64,000 nt of DNA. It comes from Polytrichum commune. Taxonomy: Eukaryota > Streptophyta > Polytrichopsida > Polytrichales > Polytrichaceae. Numbering within the stretch: the first letter of the stretch is position 1; each line of letters begins with the position of its first letter. The notes below the pieces were generated by a model that was given only the letters and a program-made list of their open reading frames with translations, did no database searches and was not told the origin of the DNA. The translations under genes and the position numbers were made by a program. Positions 13,380-26,570 of this stretch are shown in pieces. The stretch is from the NCBI GenBank assembly GCA_950295325.1, contig OX485806.1, positions 14,076,001 through 14,140,000 on the forward strand. The letters are read 5' to 3'.

Positions 13380-14275
13380 TCCATGTTACTTTCTCATGAG
13401 AAAGTCATTGAACATTTTATTTTCATTCATAACTTGTAACTACATCAAACAAACAAAGACAAGAGCACAATAACAATGGAGAGAGAAAGACTCAAAGAAG
13501 CCCATGAACACTCCAAGAGCCTGTAGCTTGTCCTATAACCCATTGTCATAGTATTCGTGAAAACGTCACATTTGCATGTGATTTTATTTCTTTCCAAGGC
13601 CAACTCAGTTTTGTAGTCTCATGGAGTGCACTTCAACTTTGGAGAATTTGCATTTTGAAACTAATTTAGGATGGGTACATGTGGTAGAAGTTCATAGAGT
13701 AAAGAAGAGGTATTTTTAAATCTTGAATATTATGTTTTCATTGCTATCTAGAGTGTTGAAATAAACAATGAAGAACATAACATTCATGATATAAACGACT
13801 TCTTCCTTGGTTATCAATTGCACATGTTATTAGCATTTTGTAAATCCCTAAATGTAGTCGGCAAAAGCTACCTCCAAAGACCAATTCAAGCCGGCCTTCC
13901 TTGTATTCAAGAAAACATCATTTGTGACATTTTGGCATGCCATGTGATGTTTTCACAAATATCATGTGGCAAATTGCAAACCCTAACAAGAATGAACAAG
14001 GGAGTCATTGAGAACTATTACCATATGAAAACAATGGATGAATGTGAATTAGATGAAACTAACACATCTATTGTTGATTTTTCTCTAAACCTTAGGGTCC
14101 CCTTTTGTACATTTGCCTTGACTTCAAGAAAATTAATAGCCTTATTAAAGGTACACACAAGAGAAAATTAATACCTCTCCCTTATGTACACTATGTACGC
14201 TATTGCCTCAAGAATTACCCCTTCTTACACTCACATTAGTTCATACGTAGTATGAAGAGTCCTTCCCCCGGGAAG
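13380..14275 (-). repeat. Dispersed repeat family 3 (four copies)
   Basis: Copies at about 13380-14275 and 14390-15085 (one orientation) and about 23815-24545 and 49570-50285 (opposite). Shared landmarks are ACTTTCTCATGAGAAAGT, CAAACAAACAAAGACAAGAG, AACCCTAACAAGAATG, CCATATGACAACAATGGATG and a GGGGTGGACTCTTCATA-like motif at both ends, which implies terminal inverted repeats and a non-autonomous DNA element of about 700-900 bp. The 60-117-residue frames within are parts of the repeat. Confidence 0.65.
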
Positions 14276-14389
14276 TACTAATGGGCGGCTAGAAAATGGA
14301 TTCAAGCAATAATTCTTAGCTTTTCATTTTAATGTGATAATTACCTCCCCTACACATACATAATATAAATCATGAAATAAATAGATCTT

Positions 14390-15085
14390 TACTACCTATA
14401 TAATTCACTTTCACATTCCAATGAGAAAGTTACAAACACTTTTCCATCCAAAGGATGTAAGTCAACGATTGCATCACGCAAACAAAGACAAGGGCATTGT
14501 ATCTTAGCCACAATTCTAAAAGAAAAACTGAAAGGAAACGATGAGTGCACCAAGAGTCTCCAAGTTGTAAAAACCCATAACCCAAATGCAAAATTTAACA
14601 AGAATGGATTATTAGCAACTTTGACCATATGACAACAATGGGTGAGAACATAAATTGGATGAAACCAACACATCTATTGTCAAAAATTTCTCTAAAGCTT
14701 AGGTCCCCTCTTTTGTATAATTACATTTGTTTCAAAATTTAAAAATTTAAAATTAAATGTACGCACTAGAGAAAAAATCCCCCTTTATGTGTATGTATAT
14801 GGATTATTTCTTTCAATTAGTTTAGTTGAATTATGTATTATCGTTTGTACTTTTATTTTTATTTTTATTAAATGTTATGTTCTTCATTTTTGGAAATTTT
14901 AAGTGTTATCTCTATAAATGTTATTAATCATCGGTATGAATTCTATAAGTGTTACTTGTTATAATTCTATATATGTTATTTTTTTGCTACTCCCGACCTG
15001 TAACATTTATAGAGTCTTGACTATACTATGTATGTTAATACCTCCAAAAATACCCCTTTCTACACTCACGTTAATTTGTACATGG
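14390..15085 (-). repeat. Family 3 repeat copy
   Basis: Second copy in the same orientation as that at 13.4 kb, adjacent to it with about 110 bp between. Ends at GGTATGAAGAGTCCACCCTC. Confidence 0.6.
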
Positions 15086-15545
15086 TATGAAGAGTCCACC
15101 CTCGGAAATCACTCTTACATATCAATGCCCACGAAGTAATGAGCACATTCAATGCAGTAGACATGGAACCATGCATAGTAATCCATAACTACCCCTATCG
15201 TCTTCCATTCCTTCCAGTGATCATGGAGATTTTTGGACATAATCAGTTGAGATCGGCTGGGGCGAACCACCTTGTACACTAGTTCCTTGAAGGCAAGGGT
15301 TTAGGCATCCAACAAAGAACGAGTGTATGGGTTGGTTTGCCCAAATCGTTAAGATCCTAGTGTTTGCATGTCCAACCGGTTACATGTTGACATCCTTCGG
15401 TTTTTCTATATTAATTTGAGGTATATTTCTATATATTTGAGGTAAAGTGATTGGTAATTCTCCCGAAGTCTTGAACTTTAATTGGTTATTCCTCAAACTC
15501 AACCAGTTCATCTGTAACTACATGCCGGTTCTCCCCAATCATTGA

Positions 15546-17456
15546 TTCTTCTTGGGGGGTGCACTTATTGTTAGAAGTATGGATCCACGTGGGTGCACAA
15601 AAAGGGTTTTAATTATGCCAAGGGGTTACATAATATACATAAGGTAAATGTATTATTTATTTTTCTTTGTAAATACACCATGCATATTATTCAATTAATC
15701 CTAGTTGTATTTCTACTTTTAAGCCCGTAGTCAATCATAATGAAGCGGGTAATCTACAAGAGGTCCAAAGGAATATTTCATTCAATATGTGACCTGCATT
15801 TTTTCCACAAAATTTAAGGTTTAGGACAAGAGGGGGAAGACCAATATTTTGAAACCCTAGAGGCTTCTTATTGTGTAGTTTGTAGGCGGAGTGAGGGGTG
15901 GAGCTCGTAGGTGGTTTTTTTTTGTTTTTTTTGTTTTGGTGGCTTCTTGTTCCAGTAATGAGAATGTTGTTGCATACTGTGGTATTTTGTGGGTTTTTTG
16001 TAGCATCAACATTTGGACATCAATTCATGGTGCCCATCTTCATCTTTAACAACAACAAGTTCCAACCACTTCCCTACCTCTGCTTCTGCATTATTACTTA
16101 CACCACATTCTGGTATAACCAACTAGGTCGGGCATTTTTCAATGACGACCATCACCTACTTTTGCTCATATTGAATACGATAGCATGATTGGTATATGTC
16201 TTGTAAGGGTCACCGGCTCCTGCAACCCTTGATTTTATTATTCAAGTGTGACTCACGTTATCCAAGGATAGGCTCACTAGAATTAAGTATGGTATGTTGT
16301 ATTTCAAACCTAAAGTTCGACTATATAGAGCCAGGATAATGATTATTCATTAAAATTAGGATGTGATTGTGTGATATTGTTTGTCTCTCAAGAATTAGTT
16401 CAAGGAATCAAGAAAAGAGGGAACAAAAACAAAAAAACAAGTTGGCCATAATATTGATCACCTAGACTTTGTATTTGACAAGGGTCTATAGGATACGCCA
16501 CAAAATTGGCAATAAGTGGATTGACAACCAGTTGACCTCTTGGACCGGCCTTCCAATATGGAATTAGGGTTATGTTGGTATCAAAACAAGAATGGGTTAA
16601 TGTGGACCAATGATTCGACGGATCGTTCAATGGTAGAGTTAGAACATCATCGTATTCGCTACAATGACTCATATTATAGATTTTTGTTTTGTTACGAGTT
16701 ACATCCAATGGATGAATGAGTGTTCAATGATTTCATCAATGATAAATTAACATGTATTGCTAAGAGTATTTTAGCCATATTTTTCACATAATTTGTTTGA
16801 CGTATACATATGATTGGGGTCTAAACGATTTATTTACTTTTCACTTGTGTATGTATTGGAAGGAAATTTTTAGCTATATATTTGTATGTGTATCATTTTT
16901 GTGAGGGGAAAAATCTTGTATACTAGGGGTATTAATTTCATGGTCATGCACATGCATGGTTCTTAGTTCTAACAAAGAGTGCACCCCCCGAGCATTCCTG
17001 CCTCTTTGTCACTGACATGTTTAATACACTCCTTCGTCTTGGCATCTACGTATGATAGGATGCTACGATCATAGCCTCATGACATACTACAATATGACGG
17101 TGTTGAGGTTGGATCCAAAACCTTTGTGATTGCCTTTGTAAGTAATGAGATAAATATGCAAGTGAGTGGGGACATCACATTTTTCAATTTTCAAAACAAA
17201 ATTCAGATGATCAACATTCATTATTGGAAAACAACACGTTGAATGGTTTCAAAATCGAACAACACATGAAACAAATGGCAAACCTACACCCTCCATTAGG
17301 ATTTTGTGAAAACTTTCCAATTTCGTTCCTCATCGTCATCGAGGAAGATCATCTTCACCATTGAGTCACCACTATGAGGCGATGATAGAGTAGTGTATGA
17401 TGGTGCCAAGAAGGCATCAAACATGGCAAAGTCTCTCTTGAATGCTATGAAATAGT
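15546..17456. other. No gene recognised
   Basis: A Phe/Trp-rich 96-codon frame (15,898-16,188) and a 102-codon minus-strand frame (16,400-16,708, with WKAGPRGQLVV) have no motif I can assign and no splice-compatible neighbours. No repeat termini were identified. Confidence 0.4.
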
Positions 17457-17466
17457 GGTACCACAC

Positions 17467-17807
17467 TTCGGGGGGGGGGGGGGCAGTGTGTTAAAAAGTT
17501 AAGGATATAGGTGCGAACAACCACCATTTTATAAGGGGGTATTACTTTCAATTCTCTTCTTTTTTTGACATGCTATCATTATGCAAATTTCTACTTTGGG
17601 TTAATAGAAAAATGGCTTGCATTACTTATAATTCCAAATTACCTATTATTCCATACCCTATAGTACTTTAAAGATGTCCAGTGCCATTTTTGATACCCTA
17701 TATTACTCTTAAGTTCATTTATAATTTTTTGCCCCCATGTTTTTAAAATACCCTATCATTTGTTCGCACGTATATGACTACTCCAACCAATGACTACCCC
17801 CCCCCCC
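17467..17807. mobile_element. G-tract-capped MITE, copy 1, direct repeats at both ends
   Basis: The element begins with a poly-G run then CAGTGTGTTAAAAAGTT and ends with ACCAATGACTA then a poly-C run. GGTACCACAC occurs directly before (17457-17466) and after (17808-17817). Subterminal GTGCGAACAA and TTGTTCGCAC are inverted. It is about 90 percent identical by eye to the copy at 28,957. No coding capacity. Confidence 0.8.
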
Positions 17808-18318
17808 GGTACCACACCAATGAGCAAGAATAAATGTATGTGTAATCCACATAGACATAGAGATTATATTTAATGTGTGAAATCCACAATTATGTTCAAA
17901 CAAAATCACATGTCAATGCATAAGCATCAACAAATGATCCCGGTTAAGTCAACCCCCTTTATTAAGAATTGCGATGACTTTGTCTTTATTTCTCTTGTCT
18001 ACCTCTTCATGGCATATTTACTTTCATAATTTTATTTATGTAGTAGTGCGATTGAAAAAGGTCGGTAGCTCTACTAGAATTCTCTCTACCACCCATGTTA
18101 GCTACCCCTGCTAATCTACAATACCCTACACCCTAGATCGATCTTATTAAAAGCCATGTGCTTAGTGATACTCTTCATGAATCTTGTACAAGTACTACCC
18201 AACCCCTATTATTGGTCGAAACTCATAGATGTGCTACCTGATAATTTGACCTACATACAACCATATTTTTGTGTTAGTTATATAATATATCTTGTGATTT
18301 TCTCCCTCCTATACTTAA

Positions 18319-18692
18319 GCACTATGAGGGCCATTTGTAAACCATTTGAGACAAATAAAGGAAATTGTGAGACAAACTTGAAGGTACCCATATCTTCATA
18401 TTAGTCAACTCGGCATCGAGTTGACAAATTTCAAAATTTTGGAGATTTTTCAAAATCGTTTTGAAAACCTTGGGAAACACTATGGGGGCCATTTGTAAAC
18501 CATTTGACAAAAATAAAGGAAATTGTGAAAGAAACATGAATATACCTAAATGTTAATATTAATCGCCTCGGCACTGAGGTGACTATTTCCAAATTTTGGG
18601 TAGCTTTTTAAAACCGATTTAAAAACCTTGGGAAACACCTTTGTAAATTATTTGAAAAAAATAAAGGAATTTGTAACCAAAATTAATTTCCT
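18319..18692 (+). repeat. About 160-bp tandem repeat, 2.5 units
   Basis: GGCCATTTGTAAACCATTTG recurs at about 18,328 and 18,487, with AAACCTTGGGAAACAC closing each unit. A partial third unit follows and is interrupted by the fold-back element. Sequence resembling the interrupted unit resumes at 19,783. Confidence 0.75.
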
Positions 18693-18701
18693 ATTTATTT
18701 A

Positions 18702-19782
18702 GGGGATTGCTATTTCCACACCTTTTTTGGCTAGATTCACACCTTTTTGCCGGTTCGGTTCCCATGTCACTGAGGCGCTATATATGAGATTCTTCACGGT
18801 GCATCCGGACCGTTGATCCACCAAGGCCCATCCAAGGGCCTCAATGATCCTAGGTGGCGGTGGGGTGGGGGGCGGGGGTGGTGCTTGCCACCAAGGCGGG
18901 GTGGGGCCGTGGGCCCTCATGTCTTTTTTGGGGAGGCCGGATTTAGGGTGGTGTCGGGCCTAGTGGCTAGGCGGGCCCAGTGGCTAGGCCTACTTATTAT
19001 ATAACTAGTTGGTTAGCCTTACTCTACTTACTAAATAACTAGTTGGTTACCCTTACTCTACTTACTAAATGACTAGTTGGTTACCCTTACTCTACTTACT
19101 AAATGACTAGTTGGTTACCCTTACTCTACTTACTAAATAACTAGTTGGTAAGCCTCTCCAATACTTTAACGCATCAAAGCTTAACTTCAAGACTTGCACA
19201 TATACCACTCAAATATACATGTCCAATTAAGAAGAGTGACCATAAGGCTAACCAACTACCCTCTGTGAGGGCGCATGTTTTTTCTTTTGTGGTATCCATT
19301 TTGGCGTTGGCCGTTGGCCTTCTGTCTCAAAAAAAAAGAAAAAAAGAAGAAAAAAAGAAGAAGAGGCTAACCAACTAGTTATTTAGTAAGTAGAGTAAGG
19401 GTAACCAACTAGTCATTTAGTAAGTAGAGTAAGGCTAACCAACTAGTTATTTAGTAAGTAGAGTAAGGCTAACCAACTAGTTATATAATAAGTAGGCCTA
19501 GCCACTGGGCCCGCCTAGCCACTAGGCCCGACACCACCCTAAATCCGGCCTCCCCAAAAAGACATGAGGCCCACGGCCCCACCCCGCCTTGGTGGCAAGC
19601 ACCACCCCCGCCCCCCCACCCCACCGCCACCTAGGATCATTGAGGCCCTTGGATGGTCCTTGGTGGATCAACGGTCCGGATGCACCGTGAAGAATCTCAT
19701 ATATAGCGCCTCAGTGACCCGGCAACCGAACCGGCAAAAAGGTGTGAATCTAGTCAAAAAAGGTGTGGAAATAGCAATCCCC
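18702..19782. mobile_element. 1,081-bp fold-back DNA transposon with 8-bp target-site duplication
   Basis: Two long inverted arms start GGGGATTGCTATTTCCACAC and end with its complement. They match almost base for base for over 400 bp (about 18,702-19,145 against 19,365-19,782). TTTATTTA flanks both ends exactly (18694-18701 and 19783-19790). Each arm carries an internal 34-bp tandem repeat containing ACTAGTTGGTTA, about five units on the left and four on the right. A GC-rich block (about 18,845-18,975 and its mirror) lies outside them. The roughly 220-bp loop has no transposase. Termini beginning GGGGATTGCTA resemble plant Mutator-like non-autonomous elements, but the 8-bp duplication would also suit hAT. 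Confidence 0.85.
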
Positions 19783-19790
19783 TTTATTTA

Positions 19791-22724
19791 TTTCAAAGAT
19801 ATTTCTTATATCTTAGAGAGTTTTTTGGGTGCATTTGTGAAGCATTCAAAACATTATGTCAAACTTTGAAACCAACTTTTGAATATTTTATTTTGCATGA
19901 GAAATTTGACTTCAATTTTTGAGGGAAACATCTTGTTGCAATGTTGGGTATCACCTAAAGAACAAAACTATGTTTGTACATATATTTTGGATGTTGATCA
20001 TGACATGTTTATGGGTTAAATCATTTCATTCCAAAGGTATCAGAATGATGGATCACTTGTATCATGATCCTTAGCAACTGCTCTTGTTTAAAAGATATGA
20101 CGATGACCGGCTCTTTAAGGATTAAACCACAATCTCATGCCATGGGTGCAAATAATAAACAATATGGATGGTTGATTGTTGTGATAAGCAATCTAAAGAT
20201 GTCGCAATATGATTTGGTTAAACTCTACGATGAAGATCACCCAACAACACATGTAACTGTTGTTGTAGTTTCAATACAAACATCTTGCAAGAATTAGATG
20301 TATACAATATATTGGAGAATGTTGAAACATAATACTATGGTGGTGGTTGTATTCTAGTGTGGTCACAAAGGAAGACTTTCTCAATCTTTCAAAATGGCTG
20401 AGACTGTGGCCTTTTTATTATTATAAATAATGAATTGGTTACATGCTCTTGGTAGGTTCTTAAGGAGGACAACTAATATGAGTTGTAGTATACATATGTA
20501 TCAAGAGGGTATTTTATTTTTTGATTATAAAGTGCATGATCTTGATTTAACTGCACCCAATTGTTATACATAAAACAATTTTTTTTTGTCAATTTCATTA
20601 ATCATATCATTATTTAGATGGCGTAGGAGATATAAATATTTAGCACGCTCTAGCTGCAAATTTTAGCTTTTGACTAATAACTTTTATTGTTCCAATACAT
20701 ACATGCATGCATCCAATAACCCAACCTAAAATACATACTACAAGTCTACAATCCAATACCTAAGGCTATTATTGAAAATTTGGCTTACAAAGTATGCATA
20801 TGGGAGGGACATTGTTCAACCTAGTTTTGTACAAATCATGAGGGTGCTATGATTTTCTTTGTTATTTTATACATGAGTTTATTAAAAGGGATTTTCAGAG
20901 GCACTAATGTTTATAATATGTGCAAGGGGTCTATTGTTTACTATAATTTGTTGTTGTCTACAAATAAAATGGCTATTAAGAACTTTGATGTAGAGGTAGA
21001 TGTACAAATCATAATCCTTTTTTTATTTCCTTAAATTAATAATATTGGTTCTTACCTTATGACTTAAATGATTATTTGTTGGTAAATTCAAAGTCCATCA
21101 TTTCCCTAGCTTCAATGACGCATATTGCATGGTCAAATTTTGATGTGCTACATCATATGGATGAATAAACCTTCATACTTTTCTCAAATATGAAAGCAAA
21201 AGTGAATTGGGGATAAGGTATTTAATTATAAGCGTACCTTGGGATGAGATATTTAATCTAGAAGATGTTGGTTTCCAACTCCAAAAGCTTGATACAATTC
21301 AACTACACGTATTGCAAAGCATAGGAACAAATGGGAGAGAATAACATTTACAACGTATGCCACAGTGAGCAAGAATTGCCAATGGGTTATACTACAAACA
21401 CATGAGCATCATGTATTTATATGCAAGGTTGACTACATGATAGCGAACATGTTCATGTATGTAATTGTAAGTTTGGACTACAAAAAGGTCACATGTATCA
21501 TACTCGAAGCATATAGGGTTGCAAGTGATGTCGAGCACTAATAGTCAATAACATATAATCATGATATAATGTTAGTACATTGTTGGTATATATAATTTAT
21601 GAACTTTCAACATATGTGGGTAATTGTAGCTATTTTCGAGTTCCACTTACTAACATTCAAGCTAAAATAATATATTAAGGTTTATTTCTAGATCTACAAA
21701 TATCTGGTTATCACATGATAATAAAACCCTTGACAAGATGTAAAGCATGAACTCCATGGTAATAGGGTTTGTTTTTGAATGTCAAATGTCCCCTTGCATT
21801 CCATTTATAGCCAAACTATTCAATTTTTATGGAGTATATATTAAAAATGCTATATGTATATAGCATATCATATTATTGCTCACTGCCACTGCCCACTGTT
21901 CACCGTGCACATGCTAGCTTCCCTCAACTCAGATAGATGGGCATGAGAAACACTATAGTTTTAGTACTGGTAGGATAAAGATAACGAGGCAATGTAAAGG
22001 CTGTAGCTACTCCATCCCCAATGATTGGGAGATGGGAAGAGTGGACGAGTTTTGACATGGACGATTGAACAATGCATGTGATAGGATCATCAGTTGAAAT
22101 ATTGTCATATCATAATGATCTTATGTGATAGGAGAAGACATTGATTATTCATAATATAACATGTTAACACTATCGAAGTTCTATTGAGATCGATTTGCAT
22201 GTTAGTGTAAGAGTATCGCATAATATGTGAGATTAGAGAAGAGGAGGGAATTGTGGAAATGCAGTAAGTGTGTTAGAGTAGAAAATGTTGAAGAAAGATA
22301 CTGCAAGTTATGAGAACCTTAGGGTTGAGAGAAAAAGATCTACCATATAAGTTGTGTGATCACAAAGGAAGTTGTAAAGGGAGATATATGTGAGCTATGA
22401 ACAGGTATAGCCAAAATTGAGAAAGACGACAATTTTCTAAAGATAAGTCTTGTTCTCTTTAGAAGAGGGTGAATGGTTGAGAGAGAAACCATCAAGCTAC
22501 ATGTAGTGAGGAATGGGGAAGGAAGACATGAGTGCTACACTACATATACCAAGTAGTGAATGTGATATTAATTCAAGCCACATGCACAATCTAGCCAAAT
22601 CTCAAAGTTATAGAGGGCTGCAATTTCTATTGAGTGACACTTAATTCATGAATATATGTTCACCATAGATTTCAAGAAACTGAATGCATGCTTGTGATAA
22701 GTGTGTGTCACATATATGTCAATG
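19791..22724. other. No gene recognised; AT-rich
   Basis: Frames of up to 77 codons occur without recognisable domains. No tRNA, terminal repeats or microsatellites of note. Confidence 0.5.
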
Positions 22725-22925
22725 AATATTGTTAAGTGTCGATACATCTATGTCAAATGTTAGTACCTTCAATGAAAAGTGCCAAGTGCCAATATATTCG
22801 TCCCAAATGCCAGTACATTCAATGAAGAGTGCCAAATCCCAAGTGTCAATACATTCATGCCAATTGTTGGTATTTTCAATGAAAAGTGCCAAATGCCGGT
22901 ACTTTCATTGAATAGTGCCAAGTGC
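22725..22925 (+). repeat. Degenerate minisatellite
   Basis: Repeated ATTCAATGAAAAGTGCCAA and AAATGCCAGTAC motifs, roughly 30-60-bp periods, about five units. The corresponding frame translates as a Ser/Gln-rich repeat and is not called as a gene. Confidence 0.7.
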
Positions 22926-23814
22926 TAGGATTAAAAGATGCTTCCAAGGTCTTTTGGTGGCACTAGTTTCATAGCATTCAAGTGAGCACAACCGAGAGAA
23001 TAGCGTAGTTGTTAGAAAGTTTGTTAGACCATTAGAGTGTTGGATCATGATAATATACTGTCATGTTATGATGTGTACAATGTGCTTATCTTAATGGTCG
23101 ATCGAATAACTTGGCCATAACCTGCCCATGTCATTTCACTTGATTATTGTTTTGTTGGTGTACATTATATGGAAGTATTGTGGTAGTTTCTTACCTTGCA
23201 GATGTCGGCCTTGGTCTTTTCATGGAATCAAATTGTAAGTGAATCTTGGATGTTTAATAAATGCAATGTTATGTTAAATTGCAATTAATTATGAAATAAT
23301 GAAGAAGTAGACCAATGCAAACTCATGATAAAAGTATTGAGTAGACTATCACCTCATGGAAAGGAAAAAGACCATTGCTTAATGACTACAAAAACTATGG
23401 CCAAAAGCTATTGAGCTTCATGACTAACGTAGAAGCATGCAAATAGAATATGTAGGAGTTCACATATAGGACATCATCACAAAAAACTATAAGAAACATG
23501 AATGAACCTTTATGAGAGAAAGGAGTGCATAATTAAGCTTGTTAAAAGGGAATCAAGAGCGACTAGATGTAGAATGTCATTGCTTTCCTATTTCAATGTA
23601 ATAATTAATCCTTATAAACACTATACCGGTCTCACCTGAGACCTAGTACCCTGGTTTGTTTCCTTTGTTCAAGTCAAGCGATAGCAAAAACCCAAATCTC
23701 ATTGGTTGAATATTAAAGAAAAAAGTGGTGAATGAACATCTCTCATCAATTATTAAGCAAAGATATTCATTCCTTTTTTCTTTACTTTTTTTTGCATGAT
23801 TGGGCCCCGCACAA

Positions 23815-24545
23815 GCGCAAATAGGGGGGGGGGGTGGGCTTCAGACAATCTACAACCTAATGTAAGCTTAAGAAGGGGTATTAATTAAGGTATTAACGTA
23901 CGTAGTACACATAAGGGAGATGCATTTTTTTCGTCTTCTATTGTGTACATTTAGAAATGTCATGAAGAATTTTTGAAGTAAATGTAAATGTACAAAAGAA
24001 GGCCTTAAGGTTTAGAGGGAATATTGACAATAGATGTGTTAGTTTCATTTGATTCACGTTTTCGTCCATTATTGTCATATGGTAATTGTCTTCAAAGACT
24101 ACCTTGTCCATTCTTGTTAGGGTTTGCATTTGGGTTCTAGGTTTTACAAACTAAAGACTCTTGGAGCGTTCATGGGCTCCCTTGAGTTTTCCTCTTTGGA
24201 TTGTGACTAAGTTATCATGCTCTTGTCTTTGTTTGTTTGATGCAATTATTGAGTTACATGCTATGGATGAAAAAATGTTCAATGTTCAACTTTCTCATTG
24301 GAAAGTGAAAGTGGATTCTTATAAACAATAAAGGCTTATTCATTTTATAGTTAAATTTTTGTATATGTAGTGGAGACATTTATCACATTAAATTGAAAAA
24401 ACTTATTCTAAACACATGACTCCATCTCTAGCATGTTGTTAGTACATAATTATTTGATTTCCTTTATAAACTTCTTGTATATAGGGAGGTTAACTTCATA
24501 GTGACCCACACACATCATTTGGGTATCCAATGAAGAGTCCACCTC
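23815..24545 (+). repeat. Family 3 repeat copy
   Basis: Begins at a poly-G run followed by TGGGCTTCA and ends at AATGAAGAGTCCACCTCT. The interior matches the 49.6-kb copy closely. Confidence 0.65.
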
Positions 24546-25232
24546 TAAGGATTGAGCTCACATTATTGTGTTGCTGACTTTGGAGAAGGTAGGTGGGGGT
24601 TTAAGGTGGATCCCCAAACCCTAAACATGTTGTTGACTCATGGATTCGAAAACTTCAAAACTAAAATACATAAAGTTTTATATTGCACCATGTTCCTTGC
24701 CCTAACATTAATGAGCACCAAAAACTTTGTTATGTGGGACCCAAATATGGAAGCGTTATATAATATTCTTCAATGAAGTGATGTGATTTGATTCTAATTA
24801 AGCTAATAAGCTTCACTCATCTTGCACTATCTTACCAACTGCCCATGATAACATAATGACTATCATAGTGGACTAATTTTCAAATTAGATCTACAAACTA
24901 CCTACTTCACCAACTTCGGAAGTGCCTCGTGGAGTGCTACACCAAATCATTGTATATAGTTGATATTTTATGTCATCGTGATAACATTTTTATGACACTT
25001 CTCATGAATAAGTTTACAAGTATCATCATGGGTGATAAAAAAATTGGATGAAATCCATGCCAAGTATTGAAACAAAGTTTGTACGTGTATGCTCTGCATT
25101 CTAACATTTCTTTAATGTATTTATTGTCACCGATGCTGAAATTTGAATGAAAAATCATTCAATAAGCAACAATATTTGCAACATTGTGACTGTACAATGC
25201 CCACTTTGTTTCTGTTTTTTTTACAAGGAATG

Positions 25233-25643
25233 ACAATACACTACACTTGAGGGACCAACGGAGTATGTGAATTTAAGATGGATGTAAAGTCTACATGGAT
25301 TCCTACATGGCATCGAATAGATCATGTTTCATGGTCACTTGGATTATTTTCACAAACTAGCTCTTTGAGGTAGGCTTAACACAAAACTAGGAGACCATGG
25401 CACTCTGAACGCTCACAACCGTTGGTTTATTCTATTTTATCACATGTGAGGACTTGCGTGAATAGAAATTCATTGAAATAGCATTTGGTTGAGGGCCCAG
25501 TCACATACGACTTCACACTACACTTGAGGGTCCGTGGCCACACTACATGATTATGGAGGTGTGTTGGGACGGCCTTTGGACACTTTATTTTGGGCTCTCA
25601 CAATTTCATGGTCACGGCTCTTGGCGCGTGTGTGAAGTGGCCC
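25233..25643. mobile_element. Tourist-like MITE, copy B, left end missing
   Basis: About 400 bp align closely with copy A from the CACTACACTTGAGGGACC stretch to the right terminus, which here reads CACACGCGCCAAGAGC on the complement side and ends GTGGCCC followed by TAA. The first roughly 100 bp of copy A, including its left terminal repeat, are absent, so this copy is truncated. Confidence 0.75.
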
Positions 25644-25892
25644 TAAGGGAGACAAAATAAAAATAATTTTTTTTGTGCTCTATATAATGTTGATGGGCAA
25701 ACGACCATCATAAATAACAATACGCATATGATCCACTCTCTTCAATGAATCAAGTTTCAAAGGTGGTGAGGGTTTCTTAGGGAGGAGTAAAATAATGCGG
25801 TGGTGAATGCTCACATGCGGTGACTCATAGCAGTCTTAGTCAACTTCCATTAAGTGGATGCCGGTCCATACCAAATCACTGCCTAATAAAAC

Positions 25893-25920
25893 GGGTTTAG
25901 GGTTTAGGGTTTAGGGTTTA
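25893..25920 (+). repeat. Interstitial plant telomere repeat, four units
   Basis: Four perfect tandem copies of GGGTTTA, the Arabidopsis-type telomere heptamer in a shifted register. Confidence 0.9.
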
Positions 25921-25994
25921 GCTTGCAGTTTGAGGAGTTAGTTTGGTACATGCCTTGTTAACATTGTCAGTAGAGTTGGACCTCCACTAGGGTT

Positions 25995-26570
25995 GTGGCA
26001 ATCTCACTACACTAAATATCATATTTAGTGTGACTTACTATTTGAAATTATGCAATGCTATATCTATTTACTATATATGTCATATTTTACCAAAAAATGT
26101 GAAATTGGTATTTTCGACATTGTAGAACATTGACAACTTTATTTGGTAAAAAAAAATTTCATTAGTAAAAAGATATAACACTGTGTAAACAATGCTTCTT
26201 TGCCATGGGCCCTTGCCTAATTAAGTTTCATGTATGTTGCAAGTGTTGGAATCATATCCCCTATATAACCCCATTAGAGATAAGTTTCAATTAGACCAAC
26301 AAGTTGGCATTAGCCTCCATCTTAGGGAGGCTACCGCACTCCGCCACTTTAGAGAATTAGCTTGTTTGAAACCATCACGATGTACTGTCGATCTCATTAG
26401 CCTTTTTGGCTTCCCCGACTTTAAAATACTTTTCATTTTATTTTATGTTAATTCACAACTTGTGTTTGAGTTTTTGTGAATGAAGTTCTATTTCTCAAAT
26501 CCCATTTTTACTCTCCACATGTTCTTCATTTTATAAATTTTGTTTAGTGTATTTTATTTCCAGTAGTGTG
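25995..26570. mobile_element. Possible CACTA-type non-autonomous element
   Basis: Left end CACTACACTAAATATC; right end TACACTAAACA on the complement preceded by CACTACTGGAAATAAAAT. CACTAC termini are typical of the CACTA superfamily, but no 3-bp target duplication is visible and the arms match only briefly. An 81-codon frame inside (26,234-26,479) is unrecognised. Confidence 0.35.

Noticed and set aside
16400-16708. 102-codon minus-strand frame
   Set aside because: The WKAGPRGQ stretch looked protein-like, but I cannot tie it to a family and no exons extend it.
19564-19869. 101-codon Pro-rich frame
   Set aside because: It lies in the right arm of the fold-back element, and its mirror in the left arm has the opposite-strand equivalent; there is no protein motif.
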